NCBI GenBank assembly: GCA_903885795.1
Contig: CAISJV010000006.1
Location: 1 to 64,000, forward strand
DNA length: 64,000 nt
Direction of reading: 5' to 3'
Source: an uncultured delta proteobacterium
Lineage (GTDB): Bacteria; Desulfobacterota; Syntrophia; Syntrophales; UBA8958
Shown: one piece after another, positions 18,886 to 28,043 of the stretch
Layout of the letters: each line of letters opens with the position of its first letter
Numbering within the stretch: the first letter of the stretch is position 1
Translations under genes and position numbers: made by a program
The notes under the pieces: generated by a model
Database searches by the model: none
What the model saw: the letters and a program-made list of their open reading frames with translations, nothing else
Told to the model about the DNA's origin: nothing

Positions 18886-20886
18886 ATGAAGATAGCTATT
18901 GTTGGAGCGGGATCATTGGGTACGATCCTCGGTGCGCTGCTGGCCAAAGCCGGTCGCGACGTCACCCTGGTCGACGCCAATGAGGAACATGTCAAAGCCC
19001 TGAATGAAAAAGGGGCTCAAATCGTGGGATTTCTGGAAATGACGGTCCCGGTCAGGGCGATCACCCCTGCCCAGATGGAAGGAACCTACGATCTCGTTAT
19101 TTACCTGGTCAAGACGACCTACAACCATATCGCCCTGCCTCAGATCGTTCCCCACCTGCACGAGGAGAGCATCGTCCTGACGCTGCAGAACGGCCTCCCT
19201 GAAGACGCGGTGGCCGAACATGTCGGAGTCAAACGGACCATTGGCGCCGCCGTCGGCTGGGGAGCCACCTGGATCGGCCCGGGGGTATCCCAGTTGACTT
19301 CCCCGGCAGACAAGATGACCTATGATATCGGTGAACTGGACGGCAAGATGACGGACCGCCTCAAGAAGGTTAGAGAGGTTATGGAACCGGCCGGAGTTCC
19401 CATTCTGACTGATAAACTGACGGGCATCCGCTGGACGAAGCTCCTGGTCAACTCCACCTTCAGCGGTATGTCGGCGGCGCTGGGATGTACCTACGGGGAC
19501 GTCCTGGACAATCCCAAAGCCCTCACCTGCGTTGCTCACATCGCCAATGAGTGTCTCCATGTAGTTGCCGCTCTGGGCGTCAAACCGGACCCCATCCAGG
19601 GGATAGATGTCGGGATTCTTGGGTTTGCAAACCAACAACAGATGAAGAAAACCTTCATGATCTACCAGATGGCTTTCGGCCCCCACCGCGCCCTCAAGGC
19701 GAGCATGCTCCAGGACCTGGAAAAAAACATTCCCTGCGAAATCAACACAATCAACGGGAAGGTAGCGGAAATGGGGATAAAAGCAGGCGTGGCCACTCCC
19801 ATGAACGATAAGGTGGTGGAAATAGTTACAGCCTGCCAGGAGGGCAAACTGAAACCGGAGATGTCCAACCTGGATCTCTTTGTCCTGCCCGAAGTGCCCG
19901 AAGGACCTGCGGAAACCCCCAGACCGGCTGTCTCCAGTGCCCCGGCAGTACATGGGGCGAAAAGCAAAATCCCGTCCTACAAACGGATCGTCACCTGCGC
20001 CATCACCGGTTCGATCCATCTCCCCACCATGTCTGAGTATCTGCCCATCACACCCGACCAGATCGCCCAGAATGCCCTGGACGCGGCCAACGCCGGTGCG
20101 GCAGTGGTTCACATTCATGCCCGTGATCCACTGAACGGCATGCCTACGGCAGACCTGAACATCTTCGATCAGATCTTCGAGAAGATCCGGGCAAAGAACA
20201 AGGACGTTATCATCTGCATCACCACGGGCGGCGGAGCCGGAATGACGGTGGAACAGCGGGCCTCCGTCATTCCCCGTTACAAGCCCGAACTGGCCTCCTG
20301 CAACCTCGGGTCCATGAACTGGGGCGTCTTTGCCATTGCCGAGAAATACAAGGAATTTAAATTCCCCTGGGAAGGGGCGATGATGGAGATGGCCAAGGGC
20401 TTCGTCTTCCAGAATACCTTTGCCGATCTCTTCAAGATGACCTCTATCATGGCGGAAAACGGCACCAAGCCGGAACTGGAGGTTTACGACCTCGGCCATC
20501 TTTACAACTGCGGCTATCTTGTACAGGCCGGTTACGTGAAACTCCCTGTTTACCTTCAGTTCGTCACGGGCATCCTCGGCGGCATCCAGTCAAGCCCCTA
20601 CGATCTCGTCAACCTGAGCTCGACGGCGGAACGCATCTTCGGAAAGGGCAACTACGAGTGGTCTGTCATCGGCGCCGGCCGGGGCGAGTTCCCCGTCTGC
20701 ACCCAGGGTCTTTTCCTGGGGAGCCATGTCCGCGTCGGCATGGAGGACAACCTCTATGTGAAGCGGGGAGTCCTGGCGAAGAGCAACGGTGATCTGGTAG
20801 AAAAGATGGTTCGGATCATGGGAGAATTCGATTTTGAACCGGCCACACCCGACGAGGCCCGGGAAATCCTGGGGCTCAAAAAATAG
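18886..20886 (+). CDS. Fusion of ketopantoate-reductase-like dehydrogenase and beta-keto acid cleavage enzyme (BKACE)
   Basis: A 666-aa two-domain protein. Residues 1 to about 335 are an ApbA/PanE-type Rossmann dehydrogenase (G-A-G-S-L-G-T-I-L-G at 7-16; K/N catalytic region about 180-200). A Pro/Ala-rich linker (about 338-362) leads to a complete BKACE/DUF849 TIM barrel (363-666) with V-V-H-I-H-A-R-D-P, T-T-G-G-G-A-G, E-V-Y-D-x-G-H-L and the H-V-R-V-G-M-E-D-N-L-Y signature. BKACEs condense a 3-keto acid with acetyl-CoA to give acetoacetate and a new CoA thioester. The fused dehydrogenase could oxidise a 3-hydroxy acid to the keto substrate, as in carnitine catabolism where the two steps are successive. 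A strong RBS (ACGGAGG) precedes it. Confidence 0.88.
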   Translation: MKIAIVGAGSLGTILGALLAKAGRDVTLVDANEEHVKALNEKGAQIVGFLEMTVPVRAITPAQMEGTYDLVIYLVKTTYNHIALPQIVPHLHEESIVLTLQNGLPEDAVAEHVGVKRTIGAAVGWGATWIGPGVSQLTSPADKMTYDIGELDGKMTDRLKKVREVMEPAGVPILTDKLTGIRWTKLLVNSTFSGMSAALGCTYGDVLDNPKALTCVAHIANECLHVVAALGVKPDPIQGIDVGILGFANQQQMKKTFMIYQMAFGPHRALKASMLQDLEKNIPCEINTINGKVAEMGIKAGVATPMNDKVVEIVTACQEGKLKPEMSNLDLFVLPEVPEGPAETPRPAVSSAPAVHGAKSKIPSYKRIVTCAITGSIHLPTMSEYLPITPDQIAQNALDAANAGAAVVHIHARDPLNGMPTADLNIFDQIFEKIRAKNKDVIICITTGGGAGMTVEQRASVIPRYKPELASCNLGSMNWGVFAIAEKYKEFKFPWEGAMMEMAKGFVFQNTFADLFKMTSIMAENGTKPELEVYDLGHLYNCGYLVQAGYVKLPVYLQFVTGILGGIQSSPYDLVNLSSTAERIFGKGNYEWSVIGAGRGEFPVCTQGLFLGSHVRVGMEDNLYVKRGVLAKSNGDLVEKMVRIMGEFDFEPATPDEAREILGLKK

Positions 20887-20921
20887 GCTGTTAAGGATTG
20901 GAAGAAAGTCTTAATTGATGC

Positions 20922-20957
20922 ATAGAGGCAGCGTCTGCGGACGCTGCCTCTATTATT
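20922..20957. terminator. Bidirectional Rho-independent terminator
   Basis: A perfect 14-bp stem (20922-20935 with 20940-20953) closes a TGCG tetraloop and is followed by a T-rich tail. It lies between the fusion gene and the convergent EEP-hydrolase gene, so it can serve both. Confidence 0.8.
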
Positions 20958-20978
20958 TCACGAACCAGTCAGCAGCAG

Positions 20979-21965
20979 CTATTTATCGCCCAAGTCACCT
21001 TGTTCCACGGAAGCAATAATTACAGGCATATCAATTCGGGTAAACAGCGGAAAATGATCCGAAGGATAACACTTTTTCAAGCATAGTTGAATAATTCGCG
21101 CGTCCAGGACCCGGATGGAAGAGGAGACAAAAGTATAATCCAACTTAAAACGGAAGAAAAATCTGCGATACCCGTGGAAGGTGGCAACATTGTGCAGATT
21201 TGGATATCGAACCCGAAAGGTGTCTCTCAATGGGTCGGGATTCAAGACCTTGCCTTTTTTCAATGTTCTTAAAGGAATTTTACCCTTTAAATACCTAATG
21301 GGTGCACTCTTTTCCCGGGCGTTAAAATCACCTGTCAGGATAAAGGCATCCGGGTAAGACCGGGCATGAATGCGCTGCATTAGCAAGATAACGCTTTTTT
21401 TCCGCGAATGTGCTGAAAGATGATCCAAATGGACATTATAGAAATAAAAAGACTCCTGAGAATCTTTGTCGGTAAGCCGCATCCAGGCGCAGTTCCTCGT
21501 CATGATGTTTCCCCATCCCTTTGAACCGGGAATTTCGGGTGTGTCGGAAAACCAGAAGATGCCCTGCTCGGAGAGGATAAAGCGCGCTGCATTAAAAAAT
21601 ATGGCGTTATGCAGCACTTTACCGCCGCCTGAATATTCCGCGCCGCTCATCTTATATCCGGGGAGCATGGAATGAATTTCCGCAATTTGAAAGTCTAACG
21701 CTTCCTGCAGGCCCAGAACATCCGGGTGGCATCTGGTTAAAACCTCGCTAACAAGATGGCGGCGAAACACCCAACTGTTTCTACCGTCATGCGCCGTTCC
21801 CCGGCGAATATTAAAGCTCATTATTTTTAGACTTAAGCCCGACTCCGGCAACACATCAGAAAAAGTATCTGTTGGGACGTTGAGGAGTTTTCGCCGTGAT
21901 TTGAAAGCCCGCAGCCAATTGACCGGTCGAAAAATCGACTTTTTAACAAATTTAAGTCCCTTCAT
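20979..21965 (-). CDS. Endonuclease/exonuclease/phosphatase-family hydrolase
   Basis: A 328-aa EEP-fold protein. Visible motifs are the metal-binding N in M-S-F-N-I-R-R-G, the glutamate in G-L-Q-E-A-L, the Y-N-V-H-L-D-H histidine, L-T-G-D-F-N-A and the final S-D-H-F-P-L. The first 40 residues are basic and hydrophobic but not a clean signal peptide. Such proteins cleave phosphodiesters or phosphomonoesters of nucleic acids, sugars or lipids; nothing here fixes the substrate. It is transcribed towards the terminator shared with the fusion gene. Confidence 0.83.
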   Translation of the reverse strand: MKGLKFVKKSIFRPVNWLRAFKSRRKLLNVPTDTFSDVLPESGLSLKIMSFNIRRGTAHDGRNSWVFRRHLVSEVLTRCHPDVLGLQEALDFQIAEIHSMLPGYKMSGAEYSGGGKVLHNAIFFNAARFILSEQGIFWFSDTPEIPGSKGWGNIMTRNCAWMRLTDKDSQESFYFYNVHLDHLSAHSRKKSVILLMQRIHARSYPDAFILTGDFNAREKSAPIRYLKGKIPLRTLKKGKVLNPDPLRDTFRVRYPNLHNVATFHGYRRFFFRFKLDYTFVSSSIRVLDARIIQLCLKKCYPSDHFPLFTRIDMPVIIASVEQGDLGDK

Positions 21966-22158
21966 TTTTCCTTTTCACCTTGTCTCAAATCGCTGGTTTA
22001 ATTCATCGCACTCTTAAGATTTGCATTTCGAAGTAAAATAAGCATGATACATGAGAAAAGCAAGTGCCTGTATGACTAAAAACAACTTGCATGATGAATT
22101 ATTTGGTGTAAACTACCGACAATCAATACACATGAAAGAGTTCACATTCGGATAGGGT

Positions 22159-23553
22159 ATGACATTCATCAGACTTCTTTTTTTGTTCCTCCTGTCGGTT
22201 CCAATCTTGGTTACCAGCAACGGATGTGCGACCTTGCCGAATGTCACTGAAAAGATTGACGCGGCGCCGACTACCCAGGGACCGAGCCAAATCCTTTCGG
22301 CTAAAGGACTGCTATCTCCAAAACAGAGCAAGGCAATCATGGAAAGGCTGAAACGATCGGTCGCCCCGACGGACATTCTGGAACGCCACACTGCCGTCGT
22401 GGAATCGGTCACCGAAAGCCCGCTGACGAAGGGGAACAAAGTCACTCTCCTCGCCGATGGCCAAGCTGCCTATGCCGCAATGTTCAAAGCCATCCAGGGT
22501 GCCAGAGACCATATCAACCTTGAAACCTATATCATCGATGATGATGACGTGGGCCGCAAATTTTCCGACCTGTTGTTGAAAAAACGGGCGGAAGGTGTTC
22601 AGGTTAATCTCATTTATGACAGCGTAGGCAGTTTCAATAATCCCGCTTCTTTTTTCAAACGCTTGACGGACGGGGGAATTAAGGTTGTCGAATTTAATCC
22701 GATCAATCCGCTGAAGGCTCGTGGAAACTGGCTTCTCGCGCATCCGGATCACCGCAAAATTTTGATTGTAGACGGCAAAATCGCCATTACAGGCGGCATC
22801 AACATCAGTAGCGTTTACTCGAGCAGGCTTTCCGGGGGAAGGACTATAGAAAAAGGGAAACCACTGCCCTGGCGTGACACGGATGTTCAAATTGAAGGTC
22901 CGGCTGTGGCTGAATTCCAAAAGCTCTTCCTAGACACGTGGTCCAAGCAGAATGGGCCTAAACTGTCCGGAGGGAACTACTATCCAAGGGCGAAAGAAGG
23001 TGGGAATGCCCTGGTGCGAGTCGTAGGCAGTATACCAGGCTCGGACAACAGGATCATGTTTATCGTGTATGTGGCCGCCATCACCTTTGCAGAGCATTCC
23101 ATCCATCTGACGAATGCCTATTTCATACCCGACGACCAGATACTGAAGGCCTTCACGGATGCAGCCAGGAGAGGTGTTGACGTCAAGATTATTCTACCCG
23201 GGACCACCGATTCCGCGGTGGCCTTATATGCAGCGCGGTACAATTATTCCGGGCTGTTGGAATCGGGGGTGAAGATATACGAACGCCGCAACGCTTTACT
23301 ACATGCAAAAACTGCGGTTATTGACGGTGTCTGGTCGACAGTCGGTTCCACCAACATGGACTACTGGAGCCTTTTAAGCAATGACGAGGCGAATGCGGTT
23401 GTCCTGAACCATGATTTCGCTGCGGCAATGGAGAAGACATTTACCAAGGATATTGCGGAGTCCCATCAGATTAAAGTGGAAGAGTGGAAAGAGAGACCCC
23501 TGTTCTCGAAGATAAGGGAATGGTTTGCCCATTTATTTGTCCTCTGGTTGTAA
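22159..23553 (+). CDS. Phospholipase D / cardiolipin synthase-like lipoprotein
   Basis: A 464-aa protein with a signal peptide ending in a lipobox-like S-N-G-C and two HKD motifs (H-R-K-I-L-I-V-D and H-A-K-T-A-V-I-D, each followed by G-G/G-S). These form one phospholipase D active site. The organisation resembles cardiolipin synthases (ClsB/ClsA core), but a predicted lipid anchor in place of two N-terminal membrane helices is unusual. It may act on phospholipids at the outer face of a membrane. It is followed within 20 nt by an exported MBL-fold enzyme of the NAPE-PLD type, suggesting a lipid-related pair. Confidence 0.85.
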   Translation: MTFIRLLFLFLLSVPILVTSNGCATLPNVTEKIDAAPTTQGPSQILSAKGLLSPKQSKAIMERLKRSVAPTDILERHTAVVESVTESPLTKGNKVTLLADGQAAYAAMFKAIQGARDHINLETYIIDDDDVGRKFSDLLLKKRAEGVQVNLIYDSVGSFNNPASFFKRLTDGGIKVVEFNPINPLKARGNWLLAHPDHRKILIVDGKIAITGGINISSVYSSRLSGGRTIEKGKPLPWRDTDVQIEGPAVAEFQKLFLDTWSKQNGPKLSGGNYYPRAKEGGNALVRVVGSIPGSDNRIMFIVYVAAITFAEHSIHLTNAYFIPDDQILKAFTDAARRGVDVKIILPGTTDSAVALYAARYNYSGLLESGVKIYERRNALLHAKTAVIDGVWSTVGSTNMDYWSLLSNDEANAVVLNHDFAAAMEKTFTKDIAESHQIKVEEWKERPLFSKIREWFAHLFVLWL

Positions 23554-23570
23554 AACGGTTAGAGCCCGCT

Positions 23571-24794
23571 ATGAAACTTAGAAAACTATATCTATTCTTC
23601 TTTTCTTTGGCATTGACAGTCTCCCTGCTGATTCCTGCATTAATGGTGGAGACAGGCATATCCGCAGAGAAACTGAAGCAGGAGTCGGACCATTTCGATG
23701 GCCTCCGGTATTTCAATCCCGGTGTTCCTCAAACTCCGCCATATCCCCCAGGCGCGACCGCAAGACGTGGCGCCACTTGGTGGGTTTGGAACTGGATTCT
23801 AAACGATGAATGGCCGGAATGGCCGGAATGGAAGGCTATTCCGCCTGGGCCGCGTCCTGTTGCCCGTGTCATGAAGGGTGTGATCAGCGTAACCCCTGTC
23901 GGTCACGCTACCTTCCTCATTCAAATGGATGGCCTTAACATCCTCATCGATCCAATTTGGTCGGATCGCTGCAGCCCCGTGGCGTGGGCGGGTCCCAAGA
24001 GGCACAGTCCGCCCGGCATCCGTTTTGAAGATCTTCCCCCCATTAGCGTCGTGTTGGTATCCCACAATCATTATGATCACCTTGATCTTCCGACCCTGGA
24101 GCGTCTTGCCGAAAAGGGAACACCGCGCTCCATCGTGCCCCTTGGAAATCTGGATCTCGTCCGGGGCGCCGGCATCCCCGCTGTGGATGAACTTGATTGG
24201 TGGCAATCGGTCCGTATTTCTCCCGACGTAACGATAACATTGGTTCCTGCGCAGCACTTTTCGTCGCGCACCATATGGGACCGCAATCAAACCCTCTGGG
24301 GAGGTTTTGTCATATCAGGCCCCTCGGGTAATGTTTTTTATTCCGGGGATACGGGTTACGGCCCCCATTTTCAAGAAATTGCCCGCCGTTTTTCGCCGTT
24401 CCGGGTGGCCCTTCTTCCGATTGCGCCCTTCCGGCCGCTAAAGCCGCAAGAACCGACGCCGGGATATCGACTAATTGTCCATATGGGACCTGCGGAGGCC
24501 GTCAAAGCGCATCTGGATCTGGGCGCGCCATTCACCATCGCCGCCCACTTCCAGGTATTTCGCCTTGGCATCGAGGGCTTCGATGATGCTGTGACTGGCC
24601 TGGCCTCAACATTGAAGGAGAATAATCTGAAGTCTGACACCTTCATCGCGCCCGCACTTGGTCAAGCCATTATCATGCCCCCCATACCGAACGTATTACC
24701 ATCGCTTGTGTTTAAAGAGCATTGTGCCGGATCGAAGCTTTTCAACAGCTGCCCACCCGTAAACATGAATTTGGAAGAAAAAGCATTTCACTGA
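23571..24794 (+). CDS. Exported MBL-fold hydrolase, NAPE-PLD-like
   Basis: A 407-aa metallo-beta-lactamase-fold protein with a signal peptide (about 1-27). Zinc motifs are S-H-N-H-Y-D-H-L-D, the histidine of P-A-Q-H-F-S-S-R and Y-S-G-D-T-G-Y. The core starts with V-T-P-V-G-H-A-T-F-L-I, as in N-acyl-phosphatidylethanolamine phospholipase D relatives and UlaG-like enzymes. The start at 23571 gives a proper signal peptide; an upstream start at 23484 lies inside the previous gene. With the phospholipase D-like neighbour it may form a phospholipid turnover unit, which is an inference. Confidence 0.83.
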   Translation: MKLRKLYLFFFSLALTVSLLIPALMVETGISAEKLKQESDHFDGLRYFNPGVPQTPPYPPGATARRGATWWVWNWILNDEWPEWPEWKAIPPGPRPVARVMKGVISVTPVGHATFLIQMDGLNILIDPIWSDRCSPVAWAGPKRHSPPGIRFEDLPPISVVLVSHNHYDHLDLPTLERLAEKGTPRSIVPLGNLDLVRGAGIPAVDELDWWQSVRISPDVTITLVPAQHFSSRTIWDRNQTLWGGFVISGPSGNVFYSGDTGYGPHFQEIARRFSPFRVALLPIAPFRPLKPQEPTPGYRLIVHMGPAEAVKAHLDLGAPFTIAAHFQVFRLGIEGFDDAVTGLASTLKENNLKSDTFIAPALGQAIIMPPIPNVLPSLVFKEHCAGSKLFNSCPPVNMNLEEKAFH

Positions 24795-24817
24795 CAAGAA
24801 GGCTGAAGGCCAATAAC

Positions 24818-25186
24818 ATGAAGAAAAATATTCCGATATTACTGATGGTACTTGTTTCTTTGGTGGTGGTGAGCGCTTATGCTCAGGATTCCCGGGAGGC
24901 AGCTAAAATCCAGTATTTAATTTCATCGGTCGAAACTCTGGAAGGGGCGAAGTTTATCAGAAACGGCAGCGAGTATGATGCCCGGTCGGCTGCAGACCAC
25001 TTGCGCCTTAAGCTCAAAAATGCGGGTGAGCGGGTAAGGACGGCGGAAGACTTCATCAAGTATTGCGGCTCCAAATCTTCTCTGACGGGTGAACCATACC
25101 TGATAAGGTTCGCAGATGGCACTACCGTGAAAGCCGAGGTATTTTTCGGTAAAAAGCTCCTGACTTTTGCTAAAGATAGACCATAG
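24818..25186 (+). CDS. DUF5329-family exported protein
   Basis: A 122-aa protein with a signal peptide (1-20). The mature domain has I-Q-Y-L-I-S-S-V-E, F-I-R-N-G-S-E-Y, A-A-D-H-L-R-L-K-L and T-A-E-D-F-I-K-Y, then S-S-L-T-G-E-P-Y-L-I-R-F. This is the pattern of DUF5329/YfeK-type periplasmic proteins of unknown function. It starts 23 nt after the MBL gene, so probably the same transcript. Confidence 0.78.
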   Translation: MKKNIPILLMVLVSLVVVSAYAQDSREAAKIQYLISSVETLEGAKFIRNGSEYDARSAADHLRLKLKNAGERVRTAEDFIKYCGSKSSLTGEPYLIRFADGTTVKAEVFFGKKLLTFAKDRP

Positions 25187-25310
25187 CCACACATACCCAT
25201 ATGTCAAGGCGGAAAGGGCTCGGAGATGCCCTTAGCTTTTGTGGAGTTGAAGTATAGGGAACCTGTTTTGCTCTTAACGGGCGTTTTTCAACCCCGCTCT
25301 CACAGCCCGC

Positions 25311-26504
25311 TCAGAAGTCGCCCGGGGGAATATGGAACAGCCCGGCGATTACGCCGTCAAAATAATCCGGCAGGTAGCGGTCCCATAGCTTCACGGGAAG
25401 ATCTTTCAATTCCCCCTGGTTTGACAGGGTAAAAAGAAAAAGGTAACGCATTAGATATTCAACGTTTTTCGCCAGATGTCCCCGGTATTGCTGTCGGAGG
25501 CGTTGGGAGATCGTCCGGTCCTCATGCATGCAGCGACCGATCTCGCTTTCCAGCATCTCCTGGTAGTCGGAGACGATGATTTCCAGATAGACTTCTTCCT
25601 CTCCGGAAAGGACAAAATCGCCGTAATTCCGGTCCGCCTGTATCGGATCTACACCCCGGCTTGCCATGACGGCGTGGATACTTGCCGGCAGAGTCTCTCG
25701 GATCAATTCACTCTTGGGCGGTTCGATGCGGACCACCAGATTGACGGCGTTGTAACGCCCCTGGTGACGTTCCTCCTCCACGACCTGACAATGCTCGATA
25801 TTATTAAGCGCCGTCAATATCCGCCCCTGTTCGTCGTCTTCCAGAACTACCTTTACGCCAGCTACATCATTGATTACCAGATCGGTCGGCCCTTTAATCT
25901 CGCGCTGCCGCTGCAGATCTTCGACAAACCGTTCCTCCGCATCGAGAAATTCACCGAGCATCTCCTCCGGGGAAGTAAGCAGATATTCCCTGGGGATACA
26001 TAGCCTCGCGGCCCGCTCATCAGCAAGGATTTCGGCGTGTCTTTTGATCGCATCAAAGATCCAGTCAATGATCCGTCTCGCCCCTTTTTCCGCCAAACGC
26101 CTTATGCGCTTGATCCGCAAGGATCCGAGATAATTTTCTCCCCCTTCCTGCCTCTTGAAAAACAGCATCGCCTGGCAGGGCGTTTCGCGATAGAACCTAC
26201 CGGGATGTTCTTCATAGTCCCCAATCAATCTATCGATGCGGGGGTTGTGGTATGGTGGCCTGCGAACCATGGCATCCTTGATTTCACCCTTCAGACTGAT
26301 CCGCTCCACCCGCAGATCCGAACCATGCAATTCCTGAAAAAGCCTCCCGGCAAAATGGTGGAGATACCGTGAAACAAATAGCTGGTTGAAATGGACCAGA
26401 CGAGTAATCAGATCGCCATCACCGCTCTGAACATTACCGTACATAGAACGACTGATAAGATCTTTCAGCTCATTACGATGCAGGTAGCTATTGATTGTGA
26501 TCAT
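25311..26504 (-). CDS. Divergent RelA/SpoT-fold-like protein
   Basis: A 397-aa soluble protein without a confident family. In the centre (about residues 210-345) four blocks occur in the order of the RelA/SpoT nucleotidyltransferase: V-I-N-D-V-A-G-V-K-V-V, then G-R-Y-N-A-V-N-L-V-V, then V-Y-L-E-I-I-V-S-D, then M-H-E. These resemble 'D-x-x-G-x-R-v', 'Y-x-s-x-H-l-x-v', 'v-E-i-Q-i-R-t' and the following helix. Several catalytic positions differ, with Asn for His, Lys for Arg and Ile for Gln. It may be an inactive or altered-specificity relative. It is divergent from the XRE/cupin gene. Confidence 0.45.
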   Translation of the reverse strand: MITINSYLHRNELKDLISRSMYGNVQSGDGDLITRLVHFNQLFVSRYLHHFAGRLFQELHGSDLRVERISLKGEIKDAMVRRPPYHNPRIDRLIGDYEEHPGRFYRETPCQAMLFFKRQEGGENYLGSLRIKRIRRLAEKGARRIIDWIFDAIKRHAEILADERAARLCIPREYLLTSPEEMLGEFLDAEERFVEDLQRQREIKGPTDLVINDVAGVKVVLEDDEQGRILTALNNIEHCQVVEEERHQGRYNAVNLVVRIEPPKSELIRETLPASIHAVMASRGVDPIQADRNYGDFVLSGEEEVYLEIIVSDYQEMLESEIGRCMHEDRTISQRLRQQYRGHLAKNVEYLMRYLFLFTLSNQGELKDLPVKLWDRYLPDYFDGVIAGLFHIPPGDF

Positions 26505-26719
26505 GGCGCCTCCACCTCAAGTGATTTTCCCTTTACAAAAGGCTTTTCTTTCTTTATGGTTGGGCAAAGTTGTTTTCGGATTTGTTTTCATCTCCTTATT
26601 TTACTTTCATCTCCATCTGATCTACAGGATCTTTCCACCTATAATTTCGTTGCAGAGGCTTCCTTGATGGAAGATACCATAAATAAGACAAAATAGACAG
26701 GCTTCAAAGAGGTGATGAC

Positions 26720-27322
26720 ATGGCACAGGACGACGCATTGGACCAGGCCTATGGAGGTCTCGGCATCGGAAGAAAAGTTCAGGAACTCAGGGAAAAGCAG
26801 CAGTTGACGATCATGGATCTGGCGGCAAAAACCGGCCTTTCCAGATCCGTCCTTGGGGAAATAGAATCGGCTGAGGTGATCCCCCCGGTAGCTGTGCTGC
26901 TCAGGCTTGCCAAGGCCATGAATGTAGGTATGGCGTATTTCTTTCAGGATACCGCCGTTGCGGACAAGGTTTCAGTTACCCGCAAAGACCAGCGGATACG
27001 GATCAAGAGGCGCCCCCACCATCACGAAGGCGAAGTGGACTATATCTACGAATCCCTGGAAACAGGGAAGCCGGACAAGCACATGGAACCTCTCTTTGTG
27101 GAATTCCAACCAATGGAAACGGGAGACATGATTTTTTCAACTCACGACGGCGAGGAATTTGTTTATCTTTTAGAGGGAAAACTGGAATTCAGATCCCATG
27201 AACGTACGGAAATCCTCGCCCCGGGAGACGCCATCTATTTTGAGTCCGACCTCAGTCATGCCTTCCGGGGGCTCGACAATAAGGCGGCAAGGGCAATCGT
27301 GGTAGTCTGGAACAGGTTATAG
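26720..27322 (+). CDS. XRE-family regulator with cupin domain
   Basis: A 200-aa regulator. An N-terminal helix-turn-helix (about 15-72, with V-Q-E-L-R-E and T-G-L-S-R-S-V-L-G-E-I-E) is joined to a C-terminal cupin (about 125-198, with G-E-E-F-V-Y-L-L-E-G and the D-L-S-H-A-F-R-G motif). Such proteins sense a small ligand in the cupin. It lies 22 nt upstream of the oxoacid oxidoreductase gamma gene and probably controls that operon. Confidence 0.88.
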   Translation: MAQDDALDQAYGGLGIGRKVQELREKQQLTIMDLAAKTGLSRSVLGEIESAEVIPPVAVLLRLAKAMNVGMAYFFQDTAVADKVSVTRKDQRIRIKRRPHHHEGEVDYIYESLETGKPDKHMEPLFVEFQPMETGDMIFSTHDGEEFVYLLEGKLEFRSHERTEILAPGDAIYFESDLSHAFRGLDNKAARAIVVVWNRL

Positions 27323-27343
27323 GAAAGATTTGGGAGGCTGATC

Positions 27344-27907
27344 ATGCTGGAAATCCGGTTTCACGGACGGGGGGGACAGGGGACGGTCGTCGCCACGATT
27401 CTGCTTTCGAAGGCCTTCTTCCAGGCTGGCTATCAGGTGCAGAGTTTTCCCTTCTTCGGGGTGGAAAGAAGGGGCGCTCCTGTGGAAGCTTACCTGCGTC
27501 TGGATGCTAAAAAAATCCTCCTGCGAACTAACGTCACGGCCCCGGATCACGTGGTTGTGCAGGATCAGACCTTGTTGCAGAGTATCGATGTCACCCGGGG
27601 TTTGAAACCGGGGGGGTGGATTCTGCTCAACTCACCCGAAGACGCCGCGGACCCGGGCCGGTTCCGTGGTTTCAAGCTTGCTTGCGTGGATGCGACCCGG
27701 ATCGCCCTGAAACACCAGTTGGGAACACGCACTCATCCCATTGTCAATACGGCCATGATGGGGGCCTTTGCCCGCATGTTGGGAACACCACCGATGGAAG
27801 CTGTCTGCAATGCTATCCGGGAAGAAGTCCCTTCTGAGCCGGATGCGAACATCGCCGCCGCCAGGGAAGCATACGAGGAAGTTATATTAATTGGCGAGAT
27901 ATTATAA
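27344..27907 (+). CDS. porG: 2-oxoacid:ferredoxin oxidoreductase gamma subunit
   Basis: A 187-aa gamma subunit of the pyruvate/2-oxoacid:ferredoxin oxidoreductase family. It starts with the typical I-R-F-H-G-R-G-G-Q-G-T-V and has F-F-G-V-E-R-R-G-A-P-V-E-A-Y, M-M-G-A-F-A and a C-terminal glutamate-rich helix. It is separated from the next subunit gene by a 122-bp interspersed repeat. Substrate specificity (pyruvate or another 2-oxoacid) is not certain from sequence alone. Confidence 0.85.
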   Translation: MLEIRFHGRGGQGTVVATILLSKAFFQAGYQVQSFPFFGVERRGAPVEAYLRLDAKKILLRTNVTAPDHVVVQDQTLLQSIDVTRGLKPGGWILLNSPEDAADPGRFRGFKLACVDATRIALKHQLGTRTHPIVNTAMMGAFARMLGTPPMEAVCNAIREEVPSEPDANIAAAREAYEEVILIGEIL

Positions 27908-27908
27908 C

Positions 27909-28030
27909 TCCGTTTCTAAAGCGGAGATGAAATCGAGGCGGCAAGGAAGAGGCGACGCAGGCGTATTTTTCATACGTCGAGGAGCCGATTGCCGACGCCA
28001 ACGAAGATAGCGCTTCGATTTAGAAGCGGA
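27909..28030 (+). repeat. 122-bp interspersed palindromic repeat, copy 1
   Basis: The element is bounded by a 12-bp imperfect inverted repeat (27909-27920 with 28019-28030, one mismatch). Its core from about 27926 matches the reverse complement of the element at 31868-31990 at roughly 85-90% by eye. It lies between two genes of the por operon and would form a long hairpin in the mRNA. Confidence 0.8.
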
Positions 28031-28043
28031 ATAGGGGAAAGAT

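Noticed and set aside
18913-20499. A 528-codon open frame on the minus strand opposite the dehydrogenase-BKACE fusion
   Set aside because: It mirrors the codon structure of a clearly conserved plus-strand gene and has no family motifs; GC-rich genes often give long antisense frames.
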